From Burkholderia metallica (lineage in GTDB: Bacteria > Pseudomonadota > Gammaproteobacteria > Burkholderiales > Burkholderiaceae), in assembly GCF_902832845.1 (NCBI RefSeq), contig NZ_CADFDB010000019.1, positions 17,964 to 81,963 on the forward strand: a DNA stretch of 64,000 nt, given 5' to 3'. The notes beneath the pieces are model-generated. The model had not been told where the DNA came from. It made no database searches and worked only from the letters and a program-made list of their open reading frames with translations. The translations under genes and the position numbers were made by a program. Position 1 is the stretch's first letter, and every line of letters starts with the position of its first letter. Positions 19,405 through 28,811 of the stretch are shown piece by piece.

Positions 19405-20463
19405 GTGCGCAATTCAACCCTGATGGCCGCGTGCTGCGCGGCGGTAACCTGCATGTGGGCCGCGCCGGCCCGTGCCAACGTACAGATCTACGGCGCGCTC
19501 GACAGCTTCCTGCAATACGCGCGCATCGGCAGCCGGACGAGCGTCGGCCTGATGAGCGGCGGCGCGTCGACGTCGCGCTTCGGCTTCATCGGCAGCGAGG
19601 ATCTCGGCGGCGGGCTGCGCGCGAGCTTTCGCCTCGAAAGCGGCTTCGACCTGATGTCCGGCCGCCCGCAAAGCGCGGCGTCGTTCTACAACCGCGAAGC
19701 CAACGTCGCGATCGGCTCCGCGGACTGGGGGACGGTCAAGCTCGGCAAGCAGTATCCGGCGATCGTGCCCGAAGCGGCCGATCCGTTCTATCTCGTCGGC
19801 CAGTTGTCGCCGTTCGCGAGTACCGCGCTGATCGGCAGCGACCTCGGGCGCGGCGCCGCATCGCTGCCCGGACGCATCGAGAACGCGATCAGCTACAAGA
19901 CGCCGACCTACGGCGGACTCGACGTCACCGTGCTCTACGCGTTTCGCAATGCGGCCGGCGCAAGCCCGATCGCGAGCAATGCGGGCGCCGTCGCCAATTT
20001 CGCGCGCGGCCCGGTGATGCTGAGCGCGGCCTACAACGCGATCTGGGCCGCGACGTCGTCGACGCCGGGCGGCGCCCCCGACGGCCCGCGCACCGACTCG
20101 GTGATGGCCAGCGCGTCGTATGCGTTCGGCCCGACGCTCGCGTCGTTCGCGTACACGCTGATGCGCCCCACCGCGCCCGGCACGCTCGTCGCGCAGGTCT
20201 ATTCGCTGGGTGCGATCTGGCAGCGCGGCCCGCACGCGATGCGCGCCGATCTCGCGTATCGCACGATCGCCGGCCAGCCGAGCCACGCGCTCGGCGCGCT
20301 GCTCGGCTACGACTACCAGTTCTCGAAGCTCACCGGTGTGTACGTGCGGCTCGGCGGCTTCAGGAACACCGGACAGTCGGCGCTGTCGTTCGGCGCCGCG
20401 CCGATGTCCGCGCCCGGCATGAGCAGCACCGTCTTCGCCCTTGGCCTCCGGCAGAAATTCTGA
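19405..20463 (+). CDS. Gram-negative porin (OmpC/Burkholderia type)
   Basis: A 352-residue outer-membrane porin. A GTG start at 19405 gives a signal peptide with an Arg n-region and cleavage after APARA, followed by NVQIYGALDSFLQYAR, the usual first strand of Burkholderia porins. Later family marks are GSEDLGGGLRASFRLESGF and the terminal FALGLRQKF with C-terminal Phe for BAM recognition. An ATG at 19423 is an alternative start. It lies 149 bp after the MFS gene and 29 bp before the amidohydrolase, suggesting that it admits the substrate of that set. Confidence 0.88.
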   Translation: MRNSTLMAACCAAVTCMWAAPARANVQIYGALDSFLQYARIGSRTSVGLMSGGASTSRFGFIGSEDLGGGLRASFRLESGFDLMSGRPQSAASFYNREANVAIGSADWGTVKLGKQYPAIVPEAADPFYLVGQLSPFASTALIGSDLGRGAASLPGRIENAISYKTPTYGGLDVTVLYAFRNAAGASPIASNAGAVANFARGPVMLSAAYNAIWAATSSTPGGAPDGPRTDSVMASASYAFGPTLASFAYTLMRPTAPGTLVAQVYSLGAIWQRGPHAMRADLAYRTIAGQPSHALGALLGYDYQFSKLTGVYVRLGGFRNTGQSALSFGAAPMSAPGMSSTVFALGLRQKF

Positions 20464-20492
20464 CCGCGCCAGCCTCTTCACAGGAGCAATTC

Positions 20493-21911
20493 ATGACTTC
20501 ACTCGCCCTCGACTTCATCGACAGCCAGCGCGCGCAATTCACCGAGCTGTCCGACCGGATCTGGAACCTCGCGGAGCTGCGCTACGAGGAATTCGCGTCG
20601 ACCGACCTGCACGTCCGGATGCTGGAACAAGCCGGCTTTCGCGTGACGCGCGGCGTGGCCGACATCCCGACCGCGTTCGTCGCCGAAGCCGGCAACGGCG
20701 GCCCCGTCATCGGCATCCTCGGCGAATACGACGCGCTGTCCGGGCTCAGCCAGGAAGCGGGCGCCCTCACCTGCCAGCCGTCGGGCGAGATCTCGAACGG
20801 CAACGGCCACGGCTGCGGCCACCACCTGCTCGGCACGGCCGCGCATCTCGCCGCGGCCGCGGTGAAGGCGCATCTGGAACGCACGGGCCAGCCCGGCACC
20901 GTCCGCTTCTACGGCTGCCCCGCCGAGGAAGGCGGGTCGGGCAAGACCTTCATGGCGCGCGCCGGCGTGTTCGACGATCTCGACGCCGCGCTGTCGTGGC
21001 ACCCGCACGTGTACACGGGCATCTTCCCCGCCGGTTCGCTCGCGAACATCCAGGCGTACTTCCGCTTCACCGGCAAGGCGTCGCATGCCGCCGCGTCGCC
21101 GCACCTCGGCCGCAGCGCGCTGGATGCGGTCGAACTGATGAACGTGGGCGTGAACTACCTGCGCGAACACATGCTGCCCGAGGCGCGCGTGCACTACGCG
21201 GTGACGAACACCGGCGGCCTGTCGCCGAACGTCGTGCAGGCCAATGCGGAAGTGCTGTACCTGGTGCGCGCGGCCCGCAACGACCAGGCGGCCGACCTGT
21301 TCGAGCGCGTGAAGAACGTCGCGCGCGGCGCGGCGTTGATGACCGATTGCCGGCTCGAGATCGTGTTCGACAAGGCGTGCTCGAACCTGCTGGAAAACAC
21401 CGTGCTGAACCAGGTCATGTACCGGCATCTGCAGTCGATCGGCACCGCCGGCTTCGACGCGGACGATGCGGCGCTCGCCGACGCGTACCAGCGCCAGACG
21501 CTGACTGCTCAGGATATCGAAACGTCGTCGCGTTCTCTGAACCAGGCGTGGCGCAATCCGAAGGCGCTGTTCGACGGCATCGATCCGTACGAGCCGGGCA
21601 AGGGCCGCCCGATCTGCGGCTCGACCGACGTTGGGGACGTGAGCTGGGTCACGCCGACCGCGCAGTGCCACACGAGCTGCTACGCGTTCGGCACGCCGCC
21701 GCATTCGTGGCAATGGGTCGCGCAAGGCAAGACACCGCTCGCGCACAAGGGGATGCTGCTGGCGGCGAAGACGATGGCCGCGACCGCGATCGACCTGCTC
21801 GGCGCGCCGGACACGCTCGCGCAGGCGAAGGCGGAGCTGCTCGAGCGGCGCGGCGGCCGGCCGTACGTGTGCCCGATTCCGGACGACGTCGCGCTACCGT
21901 TCCGCCGTTGA
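20493..21911 (+). CDS. M20-family amidohydrolase (AbgB-like)
   Basis: A 472-residue metallohydrolase. The metal-site segments are GHGCGHHLLG, PAEEGGSGK (with the catalytic Glu) and later a His in GTPPHSWQWVA; a dimerisation domain interrupts the catalytic one (ANIQAYFRFTGKASHAAASP). This is the arrangement of p-aminobenzoyl-glutamate hydrolase subunit B and related amidases. The ATG at 20493 follows CAGGAG. With the MFS and porin genes upstream it suggests uptake and cleavage of an N-acylated or amide-linked compound; which one is not known. Confidence 0.88.
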   Translation: MTSLALDFIDSQRAQFTELSDRIWNLAELRYEEFASTDLHVRMLEQAGFRVTRGVADIPTAFVAEAGNGGPVIGILGEYDALSGLSQEAGALTCQPSGEISNGNGHGCGHHLLGTAAHLAAAAVKAHLERTGQPGTVRFYGCPAEEGGSGKTFMARAGVFDDLDAALSWHPHVYTGIFPAGSLANIQAYFRFTGKASHAAASPHLGRSALDAVELMNVGVNYLREHMLPEARVHYAVTNTGGLSPNVVQANAEVLYLVRAARNDQAADLFERVKNVARGAALMTDCRLEIVFDKACSNLLENTVLNQVMYRHLQSIGTAGFDADDAALADAYQRQTLTAQDIETSSRSLNQAWRNPKALFDGIDPYEPGKGRPICGSTDVGDVSWVTPTAQCHTSCYAFGTPPHSWQWVAQGKTPLAHKGMLLAAKTMAATAIDLLGAPDTLAQAKAELLERRGGRPYVCPIPDDVALPFRR

Positions 21912-21942
21912 GCGCGTACCCGGCCGGTGGCCGGCCGCGCCG

Positions 21943-22914
21943 TTACGCGAGCGCGGGCGGCGCAGCCTGGCTGACGTCGACGCGTTTCGGCAGGATGCCG
22001 GCCTGGTAGAACACGTCGGCGACGCGCTGCTGGTATGCGAGCGTGTCGCGCGTGACGGGCTCGACGCCGAAGCGCGCGCGGCGGAACGCGAGCGCGACGG
22101 CGGGCTCCGGAATCCCCCAGAGCTTCGAGAATTCGGCCGCGCCCTGCGCGCGGTTCGCATCGAGCCAGCGCTGGACCGTCGTCAGTTCCTGCACGGCGGC
22201 ATCGAGCACGTCGGCGTTGCGCTGCGCATATGTGCGCGACGCGAAGTAGTAGCCGCGGTTCTCGACGAGGCCCGTGCCGTCCGCGACGATGCGCGCGTCG
22301 AACGCCTGCTGGACCACCGCAAGGAACGGGTCCCAGATGATCCATGCATCGACCGAGCGGTTCTCGAATGCCGCGTGCGCATCGGACGGCGACAGCCACA
22401 CCGGCGTGACGTCCGAACGGTCGAGCTTCGCGGCCTGCAACAGCCTGACCAGCAGGAAGTGCGTGTTCGATCCCTTCACCAGCGCGATGCGCTTGCCGCG
22501 CAGGTCCGCGAAGGTCCTGACCGGCGAATCCTTCGCGACGACCACGGCTTCGGCCGCGGGACCGGCCGGCGTCTGCGCGTAGTAGACGAGCGGCGCGCCG
22601 GCCGCGAGCGCGAAGACGGGCGGCGCTTCGCCGACGTCGCCGAAGTCGATCGATCCCGCGTTCAACGCCTCGAGCTGCGGCGGCCCCGACGGAAACTCGG
22701 TCCACGTGACGGTCACGCCGAGCGTCGCGAGTTTGCCCTGCAGCGTGCCGCGCGCCTTCAGCAAGCTGAGCGGCCCTTTCTGATAGCCGATGCGCAACGT
22801 GCGCGCGCCGGCCGTGCCCGCCAGCGCGAGGCCCGGAGCCACGGCGGCGCCCGCCGCGATGGCCAGCCCGGCATGCAGGAGCCGGCGGCGGGTGGTCGAG
22901 TGTGGGTCTGCCAT
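21943..22914 (-). CDS. Aliphatic-sulfonate ABC transporter substrate-binding protein (SsuA-like), orphan
   Basis: A 323-residue periplasmic binding protein. The signal region TTRRRLLHAGLAIAAG has the twin-arginine-like Arg run often seen in this family. The mature part starts TLRIGYQKGPLSLLKARG and has the family blocks IDFGDVGEAPPVFALAAG, RTFADLRGKRIALVKGSN and DAWIIWDPFLA. Proteins of this type deliver sulfonates, nitrate or taurine to an ABC permease. No permease or ATPase gene is nearby, so it must act with components encoded elsewhere or have another use. It is convergent with the amidohydrolase gene (31-bp gap). Confidence 0.88.
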   Translation of the reverse strand: MADPHSTTRRRLLHAGLAIAAGAAVAPGLALAGTAGARTLRIGYQKGPLSLLKARGTLQGKLATLGVTVTWTEFPSGPPQLEALNAGSIDFGDVGEAPPVFALAAGAPLVYYAQTPAGPAAEAVVVAKDSPVRTFADLRGKRIALVKGSNTHFLLVRLLQAAKLDRSDVTPVWLSPSDAHAAFENRSVDAWIIWDPFLAVVQQAFDARIVADGTGLVENRGYYFASRTYAQRNADVLDAAVQELTTVQRWLDANRAQGAAEFSKLWGIPEPAVALAFRRARFGVEPVTRDTLAYQQRVADVFYQAGILPKRVDVSQAAPPALA

Positions 22915-23194
22915 GTCGTTTCGGATTCGATGAAGAGGATGCGGCTTTGCGCGTACATGCGATGAAGCCGGTCGAACCGATTCTAGGGGGTCGGCGCCGC
23001 GCGCCGAACCAACGATGTTCGATATCGAAAGCAAGCGCTTTCATAAGGGCATGCCGGTTACCCGGGCATCCATGCCCAGGGGCCGTCATGACGATGCAGT
23101 CGACAGCTGCATCAAGATCTGCATCGAATAAAGGAGTGCGTATTATTTTATCGATCGATGCGCGACCGCGTGGTCGCGCGCCGAAGATCCGACT

Positions 23195-24136
23195 TCAGGA
23201 CTTGCAGGAAGCGTTCAGCGCAGCCTCGTCGGCGGCCAGCATTTCGGGCACGCATTCGCGCAGGAAATCGACGAACGTGCGGATCTTCGCATCGAGATAC
23301 TGGCGCGACGCGTACAGCGTGTAGACGGTCAGCTTCTGCAGCCGGTAGTCGGGCAGGACGCGCACCAGCGCGCCGCTCGCGAGCGCGGGCAGCGCCGACG
23401 ACATCGGCAGCGAACCGATGCCGAGGCCGGCGCGCAGCGCGGCGCCGAGCGCATCGGCGATGTTCACCTGGAAATCCGGTGACGGCAGGTCGAACGTCTC
23501 GGGGCCGTCGGGGCCCTCGAGATGCCAGCGATCGCGCGGAAAGACCGGCGTGACGATCTGCAGGCACGCATGGCCGTCGAGCTCGCGCACCGTGCGCGGC
23601 GTGCCGCGCTCCTTCAGATACGCGGGCGACGCGCACAGCACGCTGTGCACCTCGCCGAGCCGCTGCGAAACGAGCCCCGAATCGGGCAGCTCCGTCGCGC
23701 TCAGTTGCAGCGACACGTCGTAGCCTTCGTCGATGATGTCGGGCACGTGCTGCGACAGCGTCAGCTCGACCGCGACCGACGGATAGCGCTGCCGGTAACG
23801 CACGACCGCGGGCACCACGTAGGCCTGGCCGAAGCTCGTCGTCGCGTGGACATGCAGCCGCCCGGACGGCTTCGCCTGTGCGTCGGCCGCCTCGGCTTCC
23901 GCTTCTTCGATATAGCCGAGGATGCGCTGGCAGCGGTCGAGATACCGCTGCCCGGCGTCGGTCAGCGCGATGCGGCGCGTGCTCCGGTTGAGCAGGCGCG
24001 TGCGCAGATGCGTTTCGAGCTGCGCGACGGACCGCGAGGCATAGGCCGTCGTGATGTCCAGGCGCTGGGCCGCGCTCGTGAAGCTGCCCTCCTCCGCCAC
24101 CCGGACGAAAATGCGCATCATCTGTAACGTGTCCAT
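23195..24136 (-). CDS. LysR-family transcriptional regulator
   Basis: A 313-residue regulator, starting MDTLQMMRIFVRVAEEGSFT, with DITTAYASRSVAQLETHLRTRL as the DNA-recognition region and a C-terminal effector domain (RLHVHATTSFGQAYVVPAVV, later FQVNIADALGAALRAGLGIG). The ATG at 24136 follows GGACAGG. It lies 280 bp upstream of, and on the same strand as, the orphan binding-protein gene. It may control that gene or the one-helix membrane protein behind it, but nothing in the sequence decides this. Confidence 0.88.
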   Translation of the reverse strand: MDTLQMMRIFVRVAEEGSFTSAAQRLDITTAYASRSVAQLETHLRTRLLNRSTRRIALTDAGQRYLDRCQRILGYIEEAEAEAADAQAKPSGRLHVHATTSFGQAYVVPAVVRYRQRYPSVAVELTLSQHVPDIIDEGYDVSLQLSATELPDSGLVSQRLGEVHSVLCASPAYLKERGTPRTVRELDGHACLQIVTPVFPRDRWHLEGPDGPETFDLPSPDFQVNIADALGAALRAGLGIGSLPMSSALPALASGALVRVLPDYRLQKLTVYTLYASRQYLDAKIRTFVDFLRECVPEMLAADEAALNASCKS

Positions 24137-24383
24137 CGACCTGTCCCCGGATTGAGATCGCATCGCGCCAACGGCCGGCGAGGGGGCCGGCGGCGCCGGC
24201 GCGGGCCGGTCTGGCGCGAATTGTGCGGAACAGTACAGCAGCGATGCAGACGTGTCCAGTTCGCCGTACGCGGCGCGATCGGGACGCGGAATCGGGTCGT
24301 CCGGTGGCCGGGCGGCCGGCGTCCGGCCGTGCGCAGGGCGAGCCCGGCGCGCAGCAGCGCGCCGTTCGCTCGTCGCACGGATC

Positions 24384-25262
24384 TCAGGGTTCGATCAGGC
24401 GCGGATGGTCGGTGAAGGCCACGCCCGTGTCGGCGGGGGTTGCGATCTGCGCGGACTGGCGCACCGGTTCGCGCGTCGCGGCAAGCCAGCGCGTGAACTC
24501 GGCGGCGGTCATGCCGACCGCCGCGGCCGAGCCGGACGACGATGCCGCGGCAAGCGCCGCGTCGTCATGGCGCGCCGCCGCCCGCACCTTCGGCGCAGCG
24601 GCACTCGCGGCGGCCGGCGCAACCGAGGCCGTCGATGCCGCCGCCTGCGGGCGGGCCGGGGCGATGCGGGCGTGCTTGCGCTGCGGCACCGTCGCCGGCT
24701 TCGATGCGTCGGCGGGCGCGACGGTCGTGACGACCTCGCCTGCGCCCTGCGCTGCCGGCCTATCCGTCCGCATTGCGAACGATTCCTGCCGATCCGTTCC
24801 AGGCTGCATGCTTTCCGGCGGGAGGACGGCGGCGACCGGCGCCGCAACGGCCGCCTCCGGCATCATCGAGATCGCCGACTCGTAGAACGTGTCCTGTGAC
24901 GGCGCACGCGTGCGGATGCGGGTGCGGTTGTCGATGATGTGCGTCGCCGCGACACATACGGAGCCGAACACGAGGCCGACGAGCATCGCCATCAGCGTCG
25001 GCCGCCACCGGCGGCAGGTACGCGACGCCGCCCACGCGCGATTCTCGGAGCCGAAATCCGCCGCCTGGACCGCGGCGACGCGCGGCGCCTCGCGCGTCAC
25101 GCGCAGATCGAACACGCCCGGCCGCGGCCGCCGGCTCGGGACGAACGGCGTGCGCCGCCGGCCATACGGCGGCGGCACGTCGGAATATGGATGCGCGAGC
25201 GGTAGCGCGAAAACGCCGGTGATGTCCTGCATGCCCATGATGATGTTGACGCGGCACTGCAC
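24384..25262 (-). CDS. Hypothetical protein with one membrane helix and Ala-rich tail
   Basis: I do not recognise a family. The 292-residue frame has a Pro/Arg-rich N-terminal region of about 85 residues, a single hydrophobic segment LMAMLVGLVFGSVCVAATHI near residues 90-109, and a long Ala-rich C-terminal part ending in a more ordered block (MTAAEFTRWLAATREPVRQS). This suggests a cytoplasmic head, one inner-membrane helix and a periplasmic tail. ATGs at 25262 and 25238 are both possible. A 14-bp box of the adhesion-island type lies 113 bp upstream at 25375-25388, so it may be a member of that regulon. Confidence 0.55.
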   Translation of the reverse strand: MQCRVNIIMGMQDITGVFALPLAHPYSDVPPPYGRRRTPFVPSRRPRPGVFDLRVTREAPRVAAVQAADFGSENRAWAASRTCRRWRPTLMAMLVGLVFGSVCVAATHIIDNRTRIRTRAPSQDTFYESAISMMPEAAVAAPVAAVLPPESMQPGTDRQESFAMRTDRPAAQGAGEVVTTVAPADASKPATVPQRKHARIAPARPQAAASTASVAPAAASAAAPKVRAAARHDDAALAAASSSGSAAAVGMTAAEFTRWLAATREPVRQSAQIATPADTGVAFTDHPRLIEP

Positions 25263-25374
25263 GACGTCCGCCGTGACGACCCGCGCTCCCGTAGAGTGAA
25301 TCGATGATGGCGAGTATCGCCGGTCGTGCCGCGCGTCGTAAATCGGACCAGGCCCGATCGGCGCATCGATACGG

Positions 25375-25388
25375 TCAGCCTGGTCCTA
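25375..25388. promoter_or_regulatory. Rcs-like box upstream of the one-helix membrane protein
   Basis: TCAGCCTGGTCCTA fits the 14-bp consensus TMRGACYRGTCYKA with one mismatch and is identical to the site at 62502-62515; the next base also agrees. A degenerate relative (TCGGACCAGGCCCGA, one base longer) lies at 25343-25357. Position is 113 bp upstream of the gene start at 25262. Confidence 0.5.
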
Positions 25389-25515
25389 CCGGCGAGCGAA
25401 CGGCCGCGCCGGATGCGCGAACCCGAAGCGGCCGCGACGCACATCGATCCCGCGATTCATCGCGAACGCCCGTCGCGCTCGCCGGCCCATCGGTACCGGG
25501 CCGATCGGGACGCGT

Positions 25516-26226
25516 TCAGAACCGGCCGCGCAGGCCGATGAACACCTCGTTCGACGACAGCTTCGACTTCAGTTGCTCGTCGCGCGCGAGCACGCGGTTC
25601 GCGAACGTGTTGTAGCCCGTCTCGACGTTGCCCATGTCGACGTAGCGATACCCGACATCGATCGAGAAGCGCTTGTTGATCGCATAGCTGACGCCCGCGC
25701 CGGCCGAATACGCGAGGTTGGTCTGCGTGCGCGACGCGAAGCGGCGCGTGTCGTTGGTCTGCCAGCCGTCGGCCGACACGATCGCCACACCGACGCCGAG
25801 CGTGCCGTACACCGAGAAACCGCGGCCCAGATCGAAATCCTTGTAGCCGTTCAGCATCAGGCGCTGCGAGGACACGTGGAACTCGTTCGCGTTCGCGTCG
25901 AACGGCGCCCAGTAGCTGACGAAGTTGTCGGTGCGCTTGAACGTGTATTCGCCTTCCGCGCGCCAGCCGTTGCCGAACTGGTAGCCGAGCGCCACCGCGC
26001 CCGTCACGCTCGAATTGCCGTCGGGGCCGCCGACGCGATTCGTCACGCGCGGGCTCGTCAGTTCCATGTTGGTCGCGTTGTCGAACGCGCCGACCACGCG
26101 TGCGGTGGCGTAGTAGCCCGCGTCGCTCAGGTCCTGCTTCTTCGTTTCCGGTGCGATCGTGTCGGCCAATGCGGCACCCGAGAACAGCAGTGCGAACGAC
26201 GACGGCAGAGCAAAATACTTGATCAT
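25516..26226 (-). CDS. Outer-membrane beta-barrel protein
   Basis: A 236-residue protein with a signal peptide (MIKYFALPSSFALLFSGAALA) and eight or so amphipathic strands, for example VTGAVALGYQFGNGWRAEGE and RFSIDVGYRYVDMGNVET, ending NEVFIGLRGRF with terminal Phe. This fits the OmpW/OmpA-barrel-like (Opa/porin 'outer membrane protein beta-barrel') families. The ATG at 26226 follows AAGGA. It lies downstream of, and on the same strand as, a two-component pair, separated by about 98 bp, so it may be their target. Function is otherwise unknown. Confidence 0.8.
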   Translation of the reverse strand: MIKYFALPSSFALLFSGAALADTIAPETKKQDLSDAGYYATARVVGAFDNATNMELTSPRVTNRVGGPDGNSSVTGAVALGYQFGNGWRAEGEYTFKRTDNFVSYWAPFDANANEFHVSSQRLMLNGYKDFDLGRGFSVYGTLGVGVAIVSADGWQTNDTRRFASRTQTNLAYSAGAGVSYAINKRFSIDVGYRYVDMGNVETGYNTFANRVLARDEQLKSKLSSNEVFIGLRGRF

Positions 26227-26324
26227 GAAAATGCGTCCTTCTCGATGATTCGTGGAAAACGTCATCGTAGGGAGCGCACCGCATTCGCAGAACCCGTTCG
26301 CCTACGGGTTACGCCTCCGTAGCG

Positions 26325-26959
<635 letters not shown>

Positions 26960-26963
<4 letters not shown>

Positions 26964-28396
26964 GCGCGGGCCTCCTCTGCCAGCGGCAACAGCAGCGTCG
27001 CCTCGACGCCGCCCGACGGCAGGTTCCGGATCATCAGCGAGCCGTCCTGCCGCTGCGCGAGCGTGTCGCACAGCGGCAGCCCGAGGCCGAGCCCGTTTTC
27101 GCGTGTCGTGAAGAACGGCTCGAACAGGCGCGGCAGCGCGTCGTCCGGCACGCCGGGGCCGTTGTCGACGACGCTGAAACGATAGTGCCGGCCCGCGCGG
27201 CCGCCGCTGATGCGGATCTCGCCGAACGGCATGCCGGCCAGCCCGTCGCGCGCATTGCGGATCAGGTTGTGCAGGATCTGCTCGACCGCGACCGGCTCGG
27301 CCACCGGCGCGGCGCGCGGCGCCGCGTTGTGCCATTGCAGCGCGATGCCTTCGCGCGCGAGTTCGTCGCGATGCAGGAACAGCACCGCATTCATCACCGC
27401 GTCGGGATCTAGCGCGTGCGCGCGTCCGCCGCCGGCGGACGTCATCGCGCCGCGCAGCCGGTCGAGGATCGCCGCCGCGCGCTTGGCCTGCGCGACGCTC
27501 GACTGCAGCGCGCGGCGCACGCCGTCGCGTTCGGCCGGCAGGTCGAGCATGCGTTCGGCCGCGCGCGTATGCGCGACGATCGCGGTCAGCGGCTGGTTGA
27601 GTTCGTGCGCGATTCCCGCCGCCATCTCGCCAAGCGTGTCGAGGCGGCCGAAGCGGTCGATCCGCTCGCGCGCATGTTCGCGCCGCCGCGCTTCCCGCAA
27701 GCGCCACGCGCCGCGCGCGCCCGCGACGAGCAGCACGGCCACCGCGTTCCACAGCGCGATCGGCAGCCACGGCAGGTCGGCTAGGGTCAGCGTGCGCGTG
27801 GTCGTCAGCACGAAAGCCTGCGGCTGCGCAGGCAGGCGCTTCTCCACGCGCATCGTCCAGCCGAACGGCGTCGCGGGCGCGGGGCGCTGCAACAGCTCGA
27901 ACTTGCGGTCACGCAATTGCAGCGTCGCCGACGACAGCGCATCGGGCCAGTCGCCCGGCTGCAGCAGCCGGCGCGGATCGATCAGCACCGCCCATCCGGT
28001 ATCGCCGGCGAGCCAGTATCCACCGTCCGCGTCGAACGTCAGCGCAAACGCCGCGGCGCCGCCGCGCGCAGGTGCGCCGACGGGCAACGGGCCGCCCGTG
28101 CCGAGCCAGCCGGCGCCGCGCCGCCAGTGCGCGAGTGCGTCGAGCTGCGGCATGCGCGTGCGCAGGCTGTCGAGCATCGTCGACGGCGGCGCGGGCAACG
28201 CGGTGGCGCCGAGCGTCTCGAGGATCGCTTCGTGCTGCGCGGCCTTCTGCGCGAGCAGGCGAATCACGATGCTCGAATTCTGGAAGAAGCGGTCGTGCGC
28301 GTCGGCAACGAAGCGCGACGTGACGAACGCGGTGCCGGTCAGGCTGAGTGCGAGCCACGCGAACAGCACGGCGACGCGGAGAGAAGGTTTCATCAT
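26960..28396 (-). CDS. Sensor histidine kinase, partner of the FixJ-type regulator
   Basis: A 478-residue membrane kinase. A first membrane helix (VAVLFAWLALSLTGTAFVTS) and a second one (LPIALWNAVAVLLVAGARGA) enclose a periplasmic sensor of about 170 residues. The H-box is GEMAAGIAHELNQPLTAIVA, in the DctB/FixL style, and the ATPase part shows the N-box (ILHNLIRNARDGL), VVDNGPGVP and GLGLGLPLCD. The start is one of two adjacent ATGs (28396 or 28393); no strong ribosome binding site precedes them. The signal sensed is not inferable. The upstream region to 28811 is shared with a divergent regulator gene. Confidence 0.9.
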
Positions 28397-28811
28397 CGAG
28401 GGCGGAAACGGACGACAGGCGAAATGCACGGAATGCACGAAATGCGCGGCCGACGCACGACATCTCGCGCACGGCACGCCCATCGGCGGCAAGGTTGCGT
28501 GCGCAACGACACGATCACGCCGCCGCGCCACGCGGGTTCCGTCACATTGTCGGCACGACGACGCTGCCCTTGGTCCGATAACACAGCCGACGACTGTCAG
28601 CCCCGTCCTAAATCGCGGCCCCGCCCGCGCTTTCCGGAAAAACATGCCGAAAAACCGCCCAATTTCGGACTGGACCGATGTTCTTGCGATATCGAAGTCG
28701 CGACAATGGCTTCACCTGCCGCTCGCTGCCAGGATGCGCGCGGTTGGGTTTCCATAGTCGATATTTGTCCCGCCCATCCCGGCGGGATCTTTTTTTCGAA
28801 GGCGTTGCATC
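28397..28811. promoter_or_regulatory. Divergent promoter region, 415 bp, with one full and one half Rcs-like box
   Basis: Separates the sensor-kinase gene from the OmpR-type regulator. It contains a full box (28665-28678) and a half box TTGGTCCGATAA at 28570-28581. No gene is supported in it. Confidence 0.5.
28665..28678. promoter_or_regulatory. Rcs-like box upstream of the OmpR-type regulator
   Basis: TCGGACTGGACCGA, a 14-bp near-palindrome matching TMRGACYRGTCYKA at 13 positions, about 134 bp upstream of the regulator start at 28812. Confidence 0.6.

Noticed and set aside
17884-20463. An apparent fusion of the MFS gene region and the porin in one 859-codon frame
   Set aside because: The first half is an out-of-frame reading of the MFS gene; the porin has its own signal peptide at 19405, so there is no fusion.
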